21,930 nucleotides of DNA. Origin: a virus. The DNA lies in IMG/VR virus record IMGVR_UViG_3300025168_000768, positions 1 to 21,930 of that record, one strand, 5' to 3'. The notes beneath the pieces were generated by a model, which ran no database searches, was not told the DNA's origin, and saw nothing but the letters and a program-made list of their open reading frames with translations. Of this stretch, positions 6,925 to 15,549 are shown piece by piece (the stretch's first letter is position 1; every line of letters begins with the position of its first letter). A program made the position numbers and the translations under genes.

Positions 6925-8595
6925 TCATTCCTTATCAGCCGTTGAAGATTCAGAGTTTGCAACCGACTCCATAAGATTCGTCATACTTTCAACAAGTTTT
7001 TTTTCTTCGTAACTAATTTCTTTTTCAACAACAATAGGTTCGATTCTCTTTTCTTCTTCTTTTTCTTCTTCTTCAATTGTTGGAGCAACAGGTTCAACTG
7101 CCTCTTGTTCTTCATCTTCATCATCATACGCACCAGCTTTCTCTTCGTCAGCTATTTCTTCTTCTTGTTGTTTAATATCTTCTTCATTCATTCTCAATAT
7201 GGTCTTACGAACATAATTCTCTGAGAAGTATTTTCCAACAAACTGATCTACCTCTTGTAAAAGGCCAAGTCTTTCTCTCAATATTTCAGACTCTTTTAAT
7301 TCTGTGAAATGATTGTCATCAGCAAAGTTGTATGAAATCTTTTGTTTGAGTTCTTTCCACTCACTTCTTCTTACAACACCTTTAAGTGCAAGATGTATTT
7401 CAAGCATATTGTCAAACATCTCTGAGAAACGAGAACGTAGTCTCTTAACGAATTTTGAGAACTTTACCTCATCTCTTGTAACTTCGGTGGAACGACCAAT
7501 AGAAAATTGATTTTCAGCCTCTAATCGAGATACTGGAACATTTAATGATTTATATAATCGCTTACGAAAATACTCTACATCCTCCATCTCTCCGAGGTTT
7601 TGTCCGCCAGGAAGCGTTGTAATTTCTGTGCCTCGCCCACCTTCTCTTCTAGGGAGCCAAAAGTCCTCTAGCATTGTCATAAACTTACGATCATCTCGCA
7701 CTTCACCAGTGGCTGCATCGTAGACAACTTTGTTCTTATTACGAGTCATCATGTCTCGTAAATGTTGCTCCGCTTTAATCTTTGGTAAGTTTCCTACGTC
7801 AATATAGAAAACTCTTCTCTCAGGAGCTCTTGCAAGACGATAGATGACAACTGCATCTTCCATCATTCTAAGCTGATTGAGAGGTTTAATTGATTTGTGT
7901 AGATGAGACAGAACCATATTGTTGTTCTCATCAAGTATACCAGAGTGACAATAGATGATACTGTCTGGTGCTATCTTAATTCCACCTGTTGTCTTATCAC
8001 TAATCCCTGTGTTATTGAACATATAAAATTCATTGTAACCTTTTATGATCTCGACACCTGTTTTGTTGTCAGTTGCTTTGATAGGTTCTCTCATCTTACG
8101 AATTTTACGTGGGTCAATATATCTTAACTCTTGTATTCCGAGTCGTGTTTTCTTTTTGTTGATAAGAACATGAAAATAGATACGACCATCCACATACCAG
8201 CGTCTGAACAACTCGTATGCATCATTACTAAAGTCAACAAGACCGAGTAAGTGATCAAATTCTTCTCTGATTTTATCTTTTATGGAATCAGCTATCTCAA
8301 GTCGGTCAAGTTCTATTGATACAGGAGTGTCATCATCATCTAAAACAATTGCTTCATTGATAATGTCCTGTACAGCAATATCTGCTTCGGGCTGAATAGA
8401 CATCACCCGATACTTGGTAACAAGATCAGCTTCCGTCTTTGCATTACCCTCTAAATCAAGGTATGTGCCTGTATGCCCACCACCCGATAGTTCTACGGCC
8501 CCATCCGATTGTTCTGGAGCTATAAAAGATGGTGTGAGGTCTTGCTCATCTTTGTTCGCTTGATTGCGATTGATTTGAAATCCAAATAATTCCAT
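6925..8595 (-). CDS. 20: Portal vertex protein gp20
   Basis: 556 residues (T4 gp20: 524). The dodecameric portal starts head assembly, is the DNA entry channel and joins the head to the neck. Diagnostic segments: MSIQPEADIAVQDIINEA at about residues 65-82, LVDFSNDAYELFRRWYVDGR around residue 120, and the central helical region RAPERRVFYIDVGNLP and GTEITTLPGGQNLG. The C-terminal 90 residues carry a long Glu-rich, probably disordered tail (EEEEKEEEKR) not required for the fold. GGTAGGGAAC precedes the ATG. It follows tail tube gp19 as in T4 (18-19-20). Confidence 0.96.
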   Translation of the reverse strand: MELFGFQINRNQANKDEQDLTPSFIAPEQSDGAVELSGGGHTGTYLDLEGNAKTEADLVTKYRVMSIQPEADIAVQDIINEAIVLDDDDTPVSIELDRLEIADSIKDKIREEFDHLLGLVDFSNDAYELFRRWYVDGRIYFHVLINKKKTRLGIQELRYIDPRKIRKMREPIKATDNKTGVEIIKGYNEFYMFNNTGISDKTTGGIKIAPDSIIYCHSGILDENNNMVLSHLHKSIKPLNQLRMMEDAVVIYRLARAPERRVFYIDVGNLPKIKAEQHLRDMMTRNKNKVVYDAATGEVRDDRKFMTMLEDFWLPRREGGRGTEITTLPGGQNLGEMEDVEYFRKRLYKSLNVPVSRLEAENQFSIGRSTEVTRDEVKFSKFVKRLRSRFSEMFDNMLEIHLALKGVVRRSEWKELKQKISYNFADDNHFTELKESEILRERLGLLQEVDQFVGKYFSENYVRKTILRMNEEDIKQQEEEIADEEKAGAYDDEDEEQEAVEPVAPTIEEEEKEEEKRIEPIVVEKEISYEEKKLVESMTNLMESVANSESSTADKE

Positions 8596-8618
8596 GTTCC
8601 CTACCTTATATCATTATA

Positions 8619-8626
8619 TATCTATA
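8619..8626 (-). promoter_or_regulatory. Possible late promoter TATAGATA for gp20
   Basis: The 68-base gap between gp19 and gp20 has TATAGATA on the minus strand, one base off the late octamer and 24 bases before the gp20 ATG. It is weaker than the perfect copies elsewhere. No hairpin terminator is seen in the gap. Confidence 0.35.
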
Positions 8627-8663
8627 GTGTGTCAATGTCAATAGTAAATTTAGAACTTTTGGA

Positions 8664-9215
8664 TTAAGCCCCTCCAGCATTACCTGTTTGACCACCACTC
8701 ACTTCCCAATAATCGTATTGGAATGTACAAGTGAACTCTTCAATGGCGTCACCACCATCCCATGCAAGGTCAATCGCACCAACTTCTGAAGGAAAGAGTC
8801 CTATAAAGTTATAGATTCTAAGTTCTTGACCATCTTTACCATAGTGAGTTACTTGTGCAGAAGATTTATAGAGTGTTGGAGATGCACCACCCGTAGTTCT
8901 AAGGTTTCCTTGAAAACTATTGATGCTGTTTGTCCATTGTTCCATTGCATTTCGTAGACCAAAATCCTCATCATTGAGTATTGTAACTGTCCACTCTGCA
9001 AAGGTTCTATTTCCAGCAATCTTTATTCTTCTACCAAAGTAAGGAACTTCAATAGGAGTTAGAGTTGAAGCAGGAATCTGTGCAGCTCTACAAAGTAACG
9101 GAACTTGTATATCATTAGCTCCGTTTATCGGATTTTGTATATCCACTTTGAAAAGTGAATTTCTTGCACCGCCTCCGACTAAAGCACCAGCAAATTCATT
9201 TACATTAAAAGCCAT
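8664..9215 (-). CDS. 19: Tail tube protein gp19
   Basis: 183 residues (T4 gp19: 163). It forms the stacked hexameric rings of the inner tail tube. The family pattern is clear: NSLFKVDIQNPINGAND near residue 20, VPLLCRAAQIPASTLTPIEVPYFGRRIKIAGNRTF in the first half, WTVTILNDEDFGLRNAMEQW in the middle, and CTFQYDYWEV near the end. A short Gly-rich tail (GGQTGNAGGA) follows. AGGAG lies upstream of the ATG. It starts 26 bases after the sheath gene with only a weak AATAAATA in the gap, so it is probably mostly co-transcribed with gp18. Confidence 0.96.
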   Translation of the reverse strand: MAFNVNEFAGALVGGGARNSLFKVDIQNPINGANDIQVPLLCRAAQIPASTLTPIEVPYFGRRIKIAGNRTFAEWTVTILNDEDFGLRNAMEQWTNSINSFQGNLRTTGGASPTLYKSSAQVTHYGKDGQELRIYNFIGLFPSEVGAIDLAWDGGDAIEEFTCTFQYDYWEVSGGQTGNAGGA

Positions 9216-9241
9216 TAGTGTGTTCTCCTAAAAAGTATTTA

Positions 9242-11188
9242 TTAACCAAATTTGCCTACTACTTCGGTAAATTCAACTCCTGTTCTTACTGCAACAAAGT
9301 TCAACTGAATGTAGTTGATTGAACGATTTGGTTTGACGTATATATCTCCGACAAACTCATTACGATCAATAACTTCTCCTGTATTATTTGAACCATCACA
9401 TACTACTTGGAAGTCTGTAATTCCTCTTCGACCTTGAACATCTCTTAGGAAAGGTTCTATAAGATTCTTGAACTGTGACCGAGTAAACTCGTCATTGAAC
9501 TCGAACAGTGTAAAGTTAGCTGCAAGTTCGATTGCTTTCTCTAGTACAATGAACAATCTTCTTACATTGATTCTATCAAAGGCACTTGGTTGAGACAATA
9601 ACGTCTTATCCCCAAAGAGAACTGTTCCTTGGCCTGGGAAAGTTACTACAGGATTGATTCCAGACTTATAGAGTTGATCTCTCTGTGCTTTAATAGGATT
9701 ATAAGAAAGTCTAAGTACATTTTTAATCTGACCACGATTAAATCCAGCAGGAGAATACCATGCATCTCTTGTAATGTCAGCCCTAACAATAAGTCCAGCA
9801 GTATCTCCATTCAGAGGTACATAACGATTCTTATCATTGTATCTGTCATATTGAAGTTTGTACGAACTATCCATAATTGCATAAGAAGTTGATGGAAGTG
9901 TGTTTCTAAAGGCAATAACTGCATCCATTGTTTTTGATACAGTGCCATCATTACCAACAACCATTGCTGATGGAGGAGTTAAACAAACAACACAGTCCTT
10001 ACGAACCTCTGCGATATTGTTTATCAGGTGTATTGCTCTTGCCTGATTTGCACCAGCACCAAGTAATAAAGATACATCTGTCTTTGTCTTATCATTAAAC
10101 TCATTAAATGCAAGATTATAGTTTCCGTCTGATGGTTGAGGCCCATCACGACCCTGAGTGAAACTTCTGTTATCAGGTAAAGAGCCAGGATTTCCAAAGG
10201 TTGAACTTGCAGCCCCACCAAGATTTGAACCTCCTTCGAAGTGACGTAACCACCAGAGCCACTGTGACTTGTTGTTTATAACATCTTTGTAGAAAATTGT
10301 TCTTCCGTCATCACCTTTTGCATCAAATGCGACTGAAAGATTTTCGTATGTTTCAAGTATCTGTCCTGCTGTACCTGTGATTTCTCCCTTTTCGTCTTCT
10401 ACAACGATATGAAGTTCATCATTGCTACCACCTCTAGTGTTAGCATAGTTACTTGTGCCTGGAGCCTTCTTAAAGAAACTTGCATATTCCCAACGTCTTA
10501 TTGGATTTTGAGCTGCCGCCTGATACGTAGCTGCACTACTAAATCCACTTGTAGTGTTACCTGTGTATGCACTTGAAAGTACAAGTACAGTTGTATTTGT
10601 GATTGAAGAAACTTGTCTCTCTTCTTTATCTACACCAAGTAATAGAGTATCACCAACCTGTACTTGTGAAGTTAAGCCAGCCACAAAAGTAATTGTTGTA
10701 CTGTTCGCAGTGAGGTTGACGTTTGCAGTAGTTGTAGATTCAAATGCATTTGCACCCAAACATGAAGATACTCTTAAAGAGTTTCCTAATGCTCCTGCAT
10801 ATTTTGCAGCCCATGTACCTGTGGATGCAATACCATCAGAGTAGTTTTCTTCATAATCGTCAGAATTTTTAATAAGAGTATGTTTACTGTTTGTATTTGA
10901 TGTAGCATTTTGAGCACCAGTTGCATCAGTGTTCTTTACTCCAACAACAAAAAGTTGATTTCCATAATTAAGAAAATTTGCAGATGTGAAAAAATCTATA
11001 AATGTGTTTGTGCTTGGAGTCTGAAAGGTCTGAACCAATTGGTTTTCATCAGAAATTAGTATAGGCTGGAATATTGGCCCCCATCTAAAATGTCCAACAG
11101 AACCACCTGTAGTGGTAGAAACTGTTGGCACAACTGTTGTAAGATCAATCTCACTTACGTTAATGCCTGGCGATACTTGTAGGGCCAT
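9242..11188 (-). CDS. 18: Contractile tail sheath protein gp18
   Basis: 648 residues (T4 gp18: 659). It polymerises around the tail tube and contracts to drive DNA injection. The N-terminus MALQVSPGINVSEIDLTTVVP...GHFRWGP is the sheath signature. The variable protruding domain occupies about residues 90-360. The conserved C-terminal domain is seen in the last 130 residues (RRLFIVLEKAIELAANFTLFEFNDEFTRSQ..., RRGITDFQVVCDGSNNT, DIYVKPNRSINYIQLNF). AAGGAG lies upstream of the ATG, and a perfect late promoter precedes it at 11238-11245. Confidence 0.97.
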   Translation of the reverse strand: MALQVSPGINVSEIDLTTVVPTVSTTTGGSVGHFRWGPIFQPILISDENQLVQTFQTPSTNTFIDFFTSANFLNYGNQLFVVGVKNTDATGAQNATSNTNSKHTLIKNSDDYEENYSDGIASTGTWAAKYAGALGNSLRVSSCLGANAFESTTTANVNLTANSTTITFVAGLTSQVQVGDTLLLGVDKEERQVSSITNTTVLVLSSAYTGNTTSGFSSAATYQAAAQNPIRRWEYASFFKKAPGTSNYANTRGGSNDELHIVVEDEKGEITGTAGQILETYENLSVAFDAKGDDGRTIFYKDVINNKSQWLWWLRHFEGGSNLGGAASSTFGNPGSLPDNRSFTQGRDGPQPSDGNYNLAFNEFNDKTKTDVSLLLGAGANQARAIHLINNIAEVRKDCVVCLTPPSAMVVGNDGTVSKTMDAVIAFRNTLPSTSYAIMDSSYKLQYDRYNDKNRYVPLNGDTAGLIVRADITRDAWYSPAGFNRGQIKNVLRLSYNPIKAQRDQLYKSGINPVVTFPGQGTVLFGDKTLLSQPSAFDRINVRRLFIVLEKAIELAANFTLFEFNDEFTRSQFKNLIEPFLRDVQGRRGITDFQVVCDGSNNTGEVIDRNEFVGDIYVKPNRSINYIQLNFVAVRTGVEFTEVVGKFG

Positions 11189-11237
11189 CTGTTATTTCTC
11201 CTTAATAAAAAAGACATTTATTTATTCTAATTTTTAT

Positions 11238-11245
11238 TATTTATA
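11238..11245 (-). promoter_or_regulatory. T4-type late promoter TATAAATA
   Basis: Perfect TATAAATA preceded by T on the minus strand, 50 bases before the gp18 ATG, in the 60-base gap after gp17. Its flank from 11227 to 11246 is identical over 20 bases to the promoter at 5409-5428. Confidence 0.75.
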
Positions 11246-11248
11246 ATT

Positions 11249-12850
11249 TCACAATTTTAACCAATCTGCGTCATCCAAAACTGTTTTAACTTCAGACTCT
11301 ATTCCGTCATCTATAAACCCAAAAGGAAGAACATTGTCCTCAATATACTTATTTTTTTCTGCAAGAAACTGGGTTCTAAAGTCGGTATTGGTTAAGTCTT
11401 TAAAATAATCTTGTTTTGCAAGCCAACAGAATAAAACAAGACACATAACAAGATCGTCATGCCCTCCGTCTGCTTCGAAGGAACTTTTTTTCGATACAAA
11501 ATTAGAAAGCTCGGTAAGTATATCGAAATCATTGACAATTAACTTGTCTGACTCGATCATATCCTTGAGATTCGAACAACCTATACTTTTCACTTGTTTT
11601 GTTGTTCGTACTCCTTTAACAACATTCGTACCAAATCCACTACCTATCTTCTGTCCAGCTCTACCCTTGATACTTGACATCAAAAGATTGTCATACTCAA
11701 GGTCACTATGAAGGATATCTGCGACTTGACCACCGATATCATTTATCTCAACAAGAACATAAGCTTCATTGTAAGACTTTGCAGTATTATATATAATTTC
11801 TGGAAAAAGTAAAGGGGATATTTTGTTATTCTTGTATTTACCAACAACCCTATAAGGAATCTCTGTAATGTCAAATATTACAAAGGCAGAATAGTCTCCC
11901 ATATTTCCTCTTGCAACGTCAACAACTATACAATATTCATGTAATTTCTGTGGTTCTTCGTAAATTTGTATATTCTCGTTAGAGTAGATTGGATTTTTAA
12001 AAGGTATGTTTCTTAACTTTGTTGGAGATATTAAAGTATCTGAGCTTCCAATAAACTCACACTCAAACTCTTGACGAAACTGTTCTTCACTTGTATTTGC
12101 AATTGTCTGTTCTTTCCAATCCTCATCTCGGCCTGGAATATCTGACCAGTGTACTTCAATCGGTATATACTCGTTTTTTCTCTCTGTGGCGTCAGAATAC
12201 AACTTGTAAAAGTGATTCATTCCCTTTGGTGTGGATACTACAAATATCTTTGTTGATGTACCAGAAGATATTGTTGGATATACAGATGCAAAGAACTCTT
12301 GTGCAATATTGTCTCCAATAAAGGCAAACTCATCAAGAAAGACTATATTATAAGACCCACCACGAATAGCACTTGATGATGTTGCAGCTGCTACAATCTT
12401 ACTTTGATTCTCAAGAAGAATACTTCCCTTGTTCCACTCAAGTACTCCTTGTTGTAACCATTTCGGAAGATACTCGTATGCAAGTCGTATCTTTCCAAGA
12501 AGTTCAATAGCAAGTCTTTCTTTATTTGCAAGAATAGCAACACTCTGAGAGTCATTAAAGAGAACAACCCATAGAAGATACCCTGTAACTGTTACGGATT
12601 TACCAGCCTGTCTTGGAAGTTTACAAATAACGAATCGGTTATTATGAAACTGATTGACCATCTCTCTCTGATAGTCGTACATATTAAAAGGTACAAGTCC
12701 TTTGTCAACATTAATAATCTTAACATATTCTTCTATAAAATGTTCTGGATTTCTGGCACATTTGACATATTCGGCCAATTGTTCCTTTGTATATTCAACA
12801 GGAACACTTGCACTTTTCAAATTCTTATTATTTAAATAGTTTTCTGACAT
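11249..12850 (-). CDS. 17: Terminase large subunit gp17
   Basis: 533 residues (T4: 610). The packaging motor pumps DNA through the portal and cuts the concatemer. The ATPase domain has Walker A PRQAGKSV (79-86), Walker B IVFLDEFAF (169-177, with Asp173 and Glu174) and the coupling motif STPKGMNHFY (206-215). The RNase-H-like nuclease domain has Asp311 in IVVDVARG, Glu368 in VLVEINDIGG and Asp465/466 in GGHDDLVM, matching the three acidic residues of T4 gp17. No Shine-Dalgarno sequence is visible upstream of the ATG, where the leader is nearly pure A and T. In T4 gene 17 overlaps gene 16; here a nuclease gene and a promoter-bearing gap separate them. Confidence 0.97.
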   Translation of the reverse strand: MSENYLNNKNLKSASVPVEYTKEQLAEYVKCARNPEHFIEEYVKIINVDKGLVPFNMYDYQREMVNQFHNNRFVICKLPRQAGKSVTVTGYLLWVVLFNDSQSVAILANKERLAIELLGKIRLAYEYLPKWLQQGVLEWNKGSILLENQSKIVAAATSSSAIRGGSYNIVFLDEFAFIGDNIAQEFFASVYPTISSGTSTKIFVVSTPKGMNHFYKLYSDATERKNEYIPIEVHWSDIPGRDEDWKEQTIANTSEEQFRQEFECEFIGSSDTLISPTKLRNIPFKNPIYSNENIQIYEEPQKLHEYCIVVDVARGNMGDYSAFVIFDITEIPYRVVGKYKNNKISPLLFPEIIYNTAKSYNEAYVLVEINDIGGQVADILHSDLEYDNLLMSSIKGRAGQKIGSGFGTNVVKGVRTTKQVKSIGCSNLKDMIESDKLIVNDFDILTELSNFVSKKSSFEADGGHDDLVMCLVLFCWLAKQDYFKDLTNTDFRTQFLAEKNKYIEDNVLPFGFIDDGIESEVKTVLDDADWLKL

Positions 12851-12865
12851 TTTTTAAAAAAACAC

Positions 12866-12912
12866 TTGACAAATATTTTTATATAGTATATAAGTTAGCT
12901 TGTACCCTGCAA
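12866..12912 (-). promoter_or_regulatory. Promoter region upstream of gp17
   Basis: The 71-base gap holds several promoter-like elements. On the minus strand, TTGCAG (12912-12907), a 16-base spacer and TATACT (12890-12885) resemble a sigma-70 promoter, and TATAAAAATA (12883-12874) is a near match to the late octamer. On the plus strand, TTGACA (12866-12871), a 17-base spacer and TATAAG (12889-12894) form a good sigma-70 match pointing against the genes. Which are used cannot be told from sequence. Confidence 0.45.
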
Positions 12913-12921
12913 AGACATATA

Positions 12922-13425
12922 CTAATCACAAAATGATGACTTAGTTCCTCCATCATACCTTTTAGCTAATCCTGCAGCTAGTATTAAGTCAGAATAGTTT
13001 TCTGTTCCCACATACATATCAGCAATAATTCTTCCACCATACTTTCCCCAAGAAACATCTCCGAAAGTAATTGGAGTATTAGTAGCAGCTGCATCGGCAA
13101 TTACGTCTGTTACAAATTGAGTAGCAATTTTACCCTGTTCTTTCTCATATGCACATTTTGCACGATATCCTTTTTCGGGAGTATCAATACCACGAATACG
13201 AATACTTAGTTTTCTTAATTCTAAGGGGCCCCATTCAACACGAATACCAACAGTATCCCCATCAATGACTCTTGTAACTTCCCATTCGAATAGTCTTTCT
13301 TCTTCTACAGAAGCATAGATATATGGGTCTTCACTATAAGCATAGACATATTGTGTTGACATTACTGCTACAGTAACAGATAGTGCAAAAAAGATTCCGA
13401 CTAAGTTCTTAAATGGTTCTAACAT
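12922..13425 (-). CDS. Exported staphylococcal-nuclease-like protein
   Basis: 167 residues. Residues 1-30 form a signal peptide or membrane anchor: hydrophobic core LVGIFFALSVTVAVM, then a possible signal-peptidase site at YVYA/YSED. The mature part is a thermonuclease (SNase, OB-fold) domain that cleaves DNA or RNA with Ca2+. Key residues are visible: Asp55 and Asp57 in VIDGDTV, Arg76, Asp81 and Glu84 in RIRGIDTPE, and Arg132 in KYGGRIIAD, corresponding to Asp19/21, Arg35, Asp40, Glu43 and Arg87 of the staphylococcal enzyme. Three Cys (91, 166 and none paired elsewhere) might form one disulphide. AGGAA lies upstream. It is inserted between the two terminase genes, starting 7 bases after gp16. 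Periplasmic location is inference. Confidence 0.88.
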   Translation of the reverse strand: MLEPFKNLVGIFFALSVTVAVMSTQYVYAYSEDPYIYASVEEERLFEWEVTRVIDGDTVGIRVEWGPLELRKLSIRIRGIDTPEKGYRAKCAYEKEQGKIATQFVTDVIADAAATNTPITFGDVSWGKYGGRIIADMYVGTENYSDLILAAGLAKRYDGGTKSSFCD

Positions 13426-13432
13426 ATGTTCC

Positions 13433-13846
13433 TCACATTTCTTTTAACATTTTTTGAAGGTCTTTTGTATTTCCTACGAACATTGCATTTGTAACATTCT
13501 GAGGAGTTGGTTGTTTTGACTTGTCTTCTTTTATATCTTTAACTTGTTTCTGAAGTGAGATAAGGTCTTTGTTTGCATCAATCATTGTTTTCATTAATTG
13601 ACTGACCACTTCGAAAGCTCTTGGATGTTCACTTACCTGTGCAATATTTATAAGAGATTGCAATACGTTCTCTCCATTGTCAATGATACTTCTTAGATTA
13701 CCACGAGCATAATCATAGTCATCTTGTAGTGTATCTGACATTTCTTTCTTTGGCGGTTTTGATTCATTAATAATTTCGACAAGAGCCTTACTATCAGGAA
13801 GGTCAAATATCTTTTCAAATTTATTTTCCATATTTCCTTTAGACAT
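13433..13846 (-). CDS. 16: Terminase small subunit gp16
   Basis: 137 residues (T4 gp16: 164). It recognises viral DNA and stimulates the gp17 ATPase. The central segment DYDYARGNLRSIIDNGENVL (about residues 43-62) and ISEHPRAFEVVSQLMKT-like stretch (about 72-88), followed by the coiled-coil DANKDLISLQKQVKDI, are typical of gp16 of T4-like phages. The first ATG (13846) overlaps the gp15 stop as TAATG. A second ATG at 13831 (MENKFEKIF) has AAAGGA three bases before it, so either start is possible. The gene holds an internal late-promoter octamer. Confidence 0.88.
   Translation of the reverse strand: MSKGNMENKFEKIFDLPDSKALVEIINESKPPKKEMSDTLQDDYDYARGNLRSIIDNGENVLQSLINIAQVSEHPRAFEVVSQLMKTMIDANKDLISLQKQVKDIKEDKSKQPTPQNVTNAMFVGNTKDLQKMLKEM
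13645..13652 (-). promoter_or_regulatory. Internal late promoter octamer in gp16
   Basis: Perfect TATAAATA preceded by T on the minus strand inside gp16, about 220 bases before the nuclease gene and pointing towards nuclease and gp17. It is the only perfect copy inside a gene, so it may be functional or chance. Confidence 0.4.
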
Positions 13847-14694
13847 TAATCTGAGTCACTTCCTGTTTTTGGATCGTATGTAAATCCATCTGTAAAGAAG
13901 AATAAATTCTGTGCAAACCCAAAGTCACTATTTGAAGAGATAGTATTTCTATGTACTGATAAAGTACTGTTTGATGTACTATCACCATTTGCAAATTGCC
14001 CAGGCACAACAACAAGTCTTGAGTTTCTTGCAGAGCCAACAATGTTATTTGCATGAAAGTCAACTTGTGTTCTCTTGATGATACCTGTAGTAGAGACAGG
14101 CCCAAAGAAGTAACCTTGCACAGTAAAGTCGAGATTCCATATCAATGCTCTTCTTGTAAGAAAGTCTCCTTCATATGCATCTTCTAAATTTATAGAGTTA
14201 AGAACAACAGGAGTATCCATAGTAATATTCATACTTGGAACTAGCTTTATATTTGTTGTGAACTCTGGTCTAAAATAAGGAACGATTTGTTCAAGTATCT
14301 GTGTTCCATCATCTGCATTTTTTACAAAGATAGAAAGAAGAATTTGTATGTCATAAGGAACTGGAACAAACTGTGTTCTTAAACGATTACTGTCAGATGT
14401 ATCATAGTTTGCATTTTTTATTGTTGAAGAAAGTTTTCTCTGTCCAGCATATGACATTCCTGTGATTTCAAATCCCATACGAGGAAGTTGAACCATAACT
14501 TCTTTTTCAAGATTAGAGTCTTGTGCAAGGCGAACAAGAAACTTTTCTTTTGGCCCATATGCAACAGGAACGGCAATTGATTGAACTCGAGCTCCTGCTG
14601 AGTTAAGTCTTTGTACAACAATATCATTGAATAAGTTTCCAAATCCAATAATATATTTACGAACTATCTGATTGTAGTATTGAGCTCCAAACAT
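13846..14694 (-). CDS. 15: Tail sheath stabiliser / tail completion gp15
   Basis: 282 residues (T4 gp15: 272). It forms the hexameric ring at the head-proximal end of the tail that joins it to the neck. The N-terminus FGAQYYNQIVRKYIIGFGNLFNDI and the following YGPKEKFLVRLAQD and QLPRMGFEITGMSYAGQRKL segments are diagnostic. The C-terminal part includes TRRALIWNLDFTVQGYFFGP (about residues 180-199). The ATG overlaps the gp14 stop as TAATG, and its own stop overlaps gp16 in the same way, so gp14, gp15 and gp16 are translationally coupled. Confidence 0.95.
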   Translation of the reverse strand: MFGAQYYNQIVRKYIIGFGNLFNDIVVQRLNSAGARVQSIAVPVAYGPKEKFLVRLAQDSNLEKEVMVQLPRMGFEITGMSYAGQRKLSSTIKNANYDTSDSNRLRTQFVPVPYDIQILLSIFVKNADDGTQILEQIVPYFRPEFTTNIKLVPSMNITMDTPVVLNSINLEDAYEGDFLTRRALIWNLDFTVQGYFFGPVSTTGIIKRTQVDFHANNIVGSARNSRLVVVPGQFANGDSTSNSTLSVHRNTISSNSDFGFAQNLFFFTDGFTYDPKTGSDSD

Positions 14695-15545
14695 TAATAC
14701 CTATCCACTTCACTAAACGGATTGACTTCTGAGAAATCTATGATACTATCTGCCTGTGTAGTAAAGAACTCATTGTTAGCAGCTGCATCTTGAGTTTCGA
14801 GTCTATACTCTTGTATAACTGAATCACCATCCTCATAAAGCATATTATCTCCGTCTTCAAGTTGAACTTGATAAAGAAGAGCATCTCTTGAGAATGCTGA
14901 CTCGATTGCATCAATCTCTGTATTACCTGTATCAAGTCTTTCATCACTATATTTAAAGAGCTCACATTTGAGGTCATATGTTGGTAAACGACCTGTCTGA
15001 TAGAAAAGAGTCTCATGTTCAACGTGTTTAATCTCAAACAACTTACTATTCAATGGAAAGAAAATAAGATCACCTTCCATCGGTCTTTCACTTGCAATCG
15101 TATATGCGTCATATCCTTCAAGAATAATAGAATCAGTATTTGCAGTTCCACTTGATATGTACTGGCGACTTGCAGCTGTTGTGTTTGCACTTTCTTGAAG
15201 AAGGTTATACCCTACCTCTGTAGTAATCTTCTCTGTCTTTATTTGCTCGAATCTTTTCTTTGCAACTGTAAGAGTAAGCTCATCTCGTATTTCAAGACCG
15301 AACTTTGAAAGAAAATCTCCTTCTCCCTCAAACCCTTCTACGTTCTTGACGTACATTTCAAGTTCGGCTGCATTATCGAAAGTCGAAAGAATATCCTCTC
15401 CATAGAGACTATCATTCTTTACGATTGTTCTTGGTAGATACTTACACTCAACACCATGCATCTTGATTGACTCAATAGCCAAATCTTCTACGAGGTCTTG
15501 TTCTCTACCATAACTGAAATTTTGAAAGTATTTATTTGTAGCCAC
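14694..15545 (-). CDS. 14: Neck protein gp14
   Basis: 283 residues (T4 gp14: 256). Together with gp13 it closes the filled head and forms the collar connection. The N-terminus ATNKYFQNFSYGREQDLVEDLAIESIKMHG and YLPRTIVKNDSLYGED (about residues 36-51) are typical of T4-like gp14. Translation starts at GTG (15545-15543): an out-of-frame ATG overlaps it by two bases, and no in-frame ATG exists nearby that keeps the conserved N-terminus. CAGGTT lies 8 bases upstream, inside the end of gp13. The gene starts 4 bases after the gp13 stop. Confidence 0.94.
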   Translation of the reverse strand: MATNKYFQNFSYGREQDLVEDLAIESIKMHGVECKYLPRTIVKNDSLYGEDILSTFDNAAELEMYVKNVEGFEGEGDFLSKFGLEIRDELTLTVAKKRFEQIKTEKITTEVGYNLLQESANTTAASRQYISSGTANTDSIILEGYDAYTIASERPMEGDLIFFPLNSKLFEIKHVEHETLFYQTGRLPTYDLKCELFKYSDERLDTGNTEIDAIESAFSRDALLYQVQLEDGDNMLYEDGDSVIQEYRLETQDAAANNEFFTTQADSIIDFSEVNPFSEVDRY

Positions 15546-15549
15546 ATTA

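Noticed and set aside
9236-9243. AATAAATA before gp19 as a late promoter
   Set aside because: It deviates from the octamer, overlaps the gp18 stop and lies very near the gp19 ATG; too weak to list as a feature.
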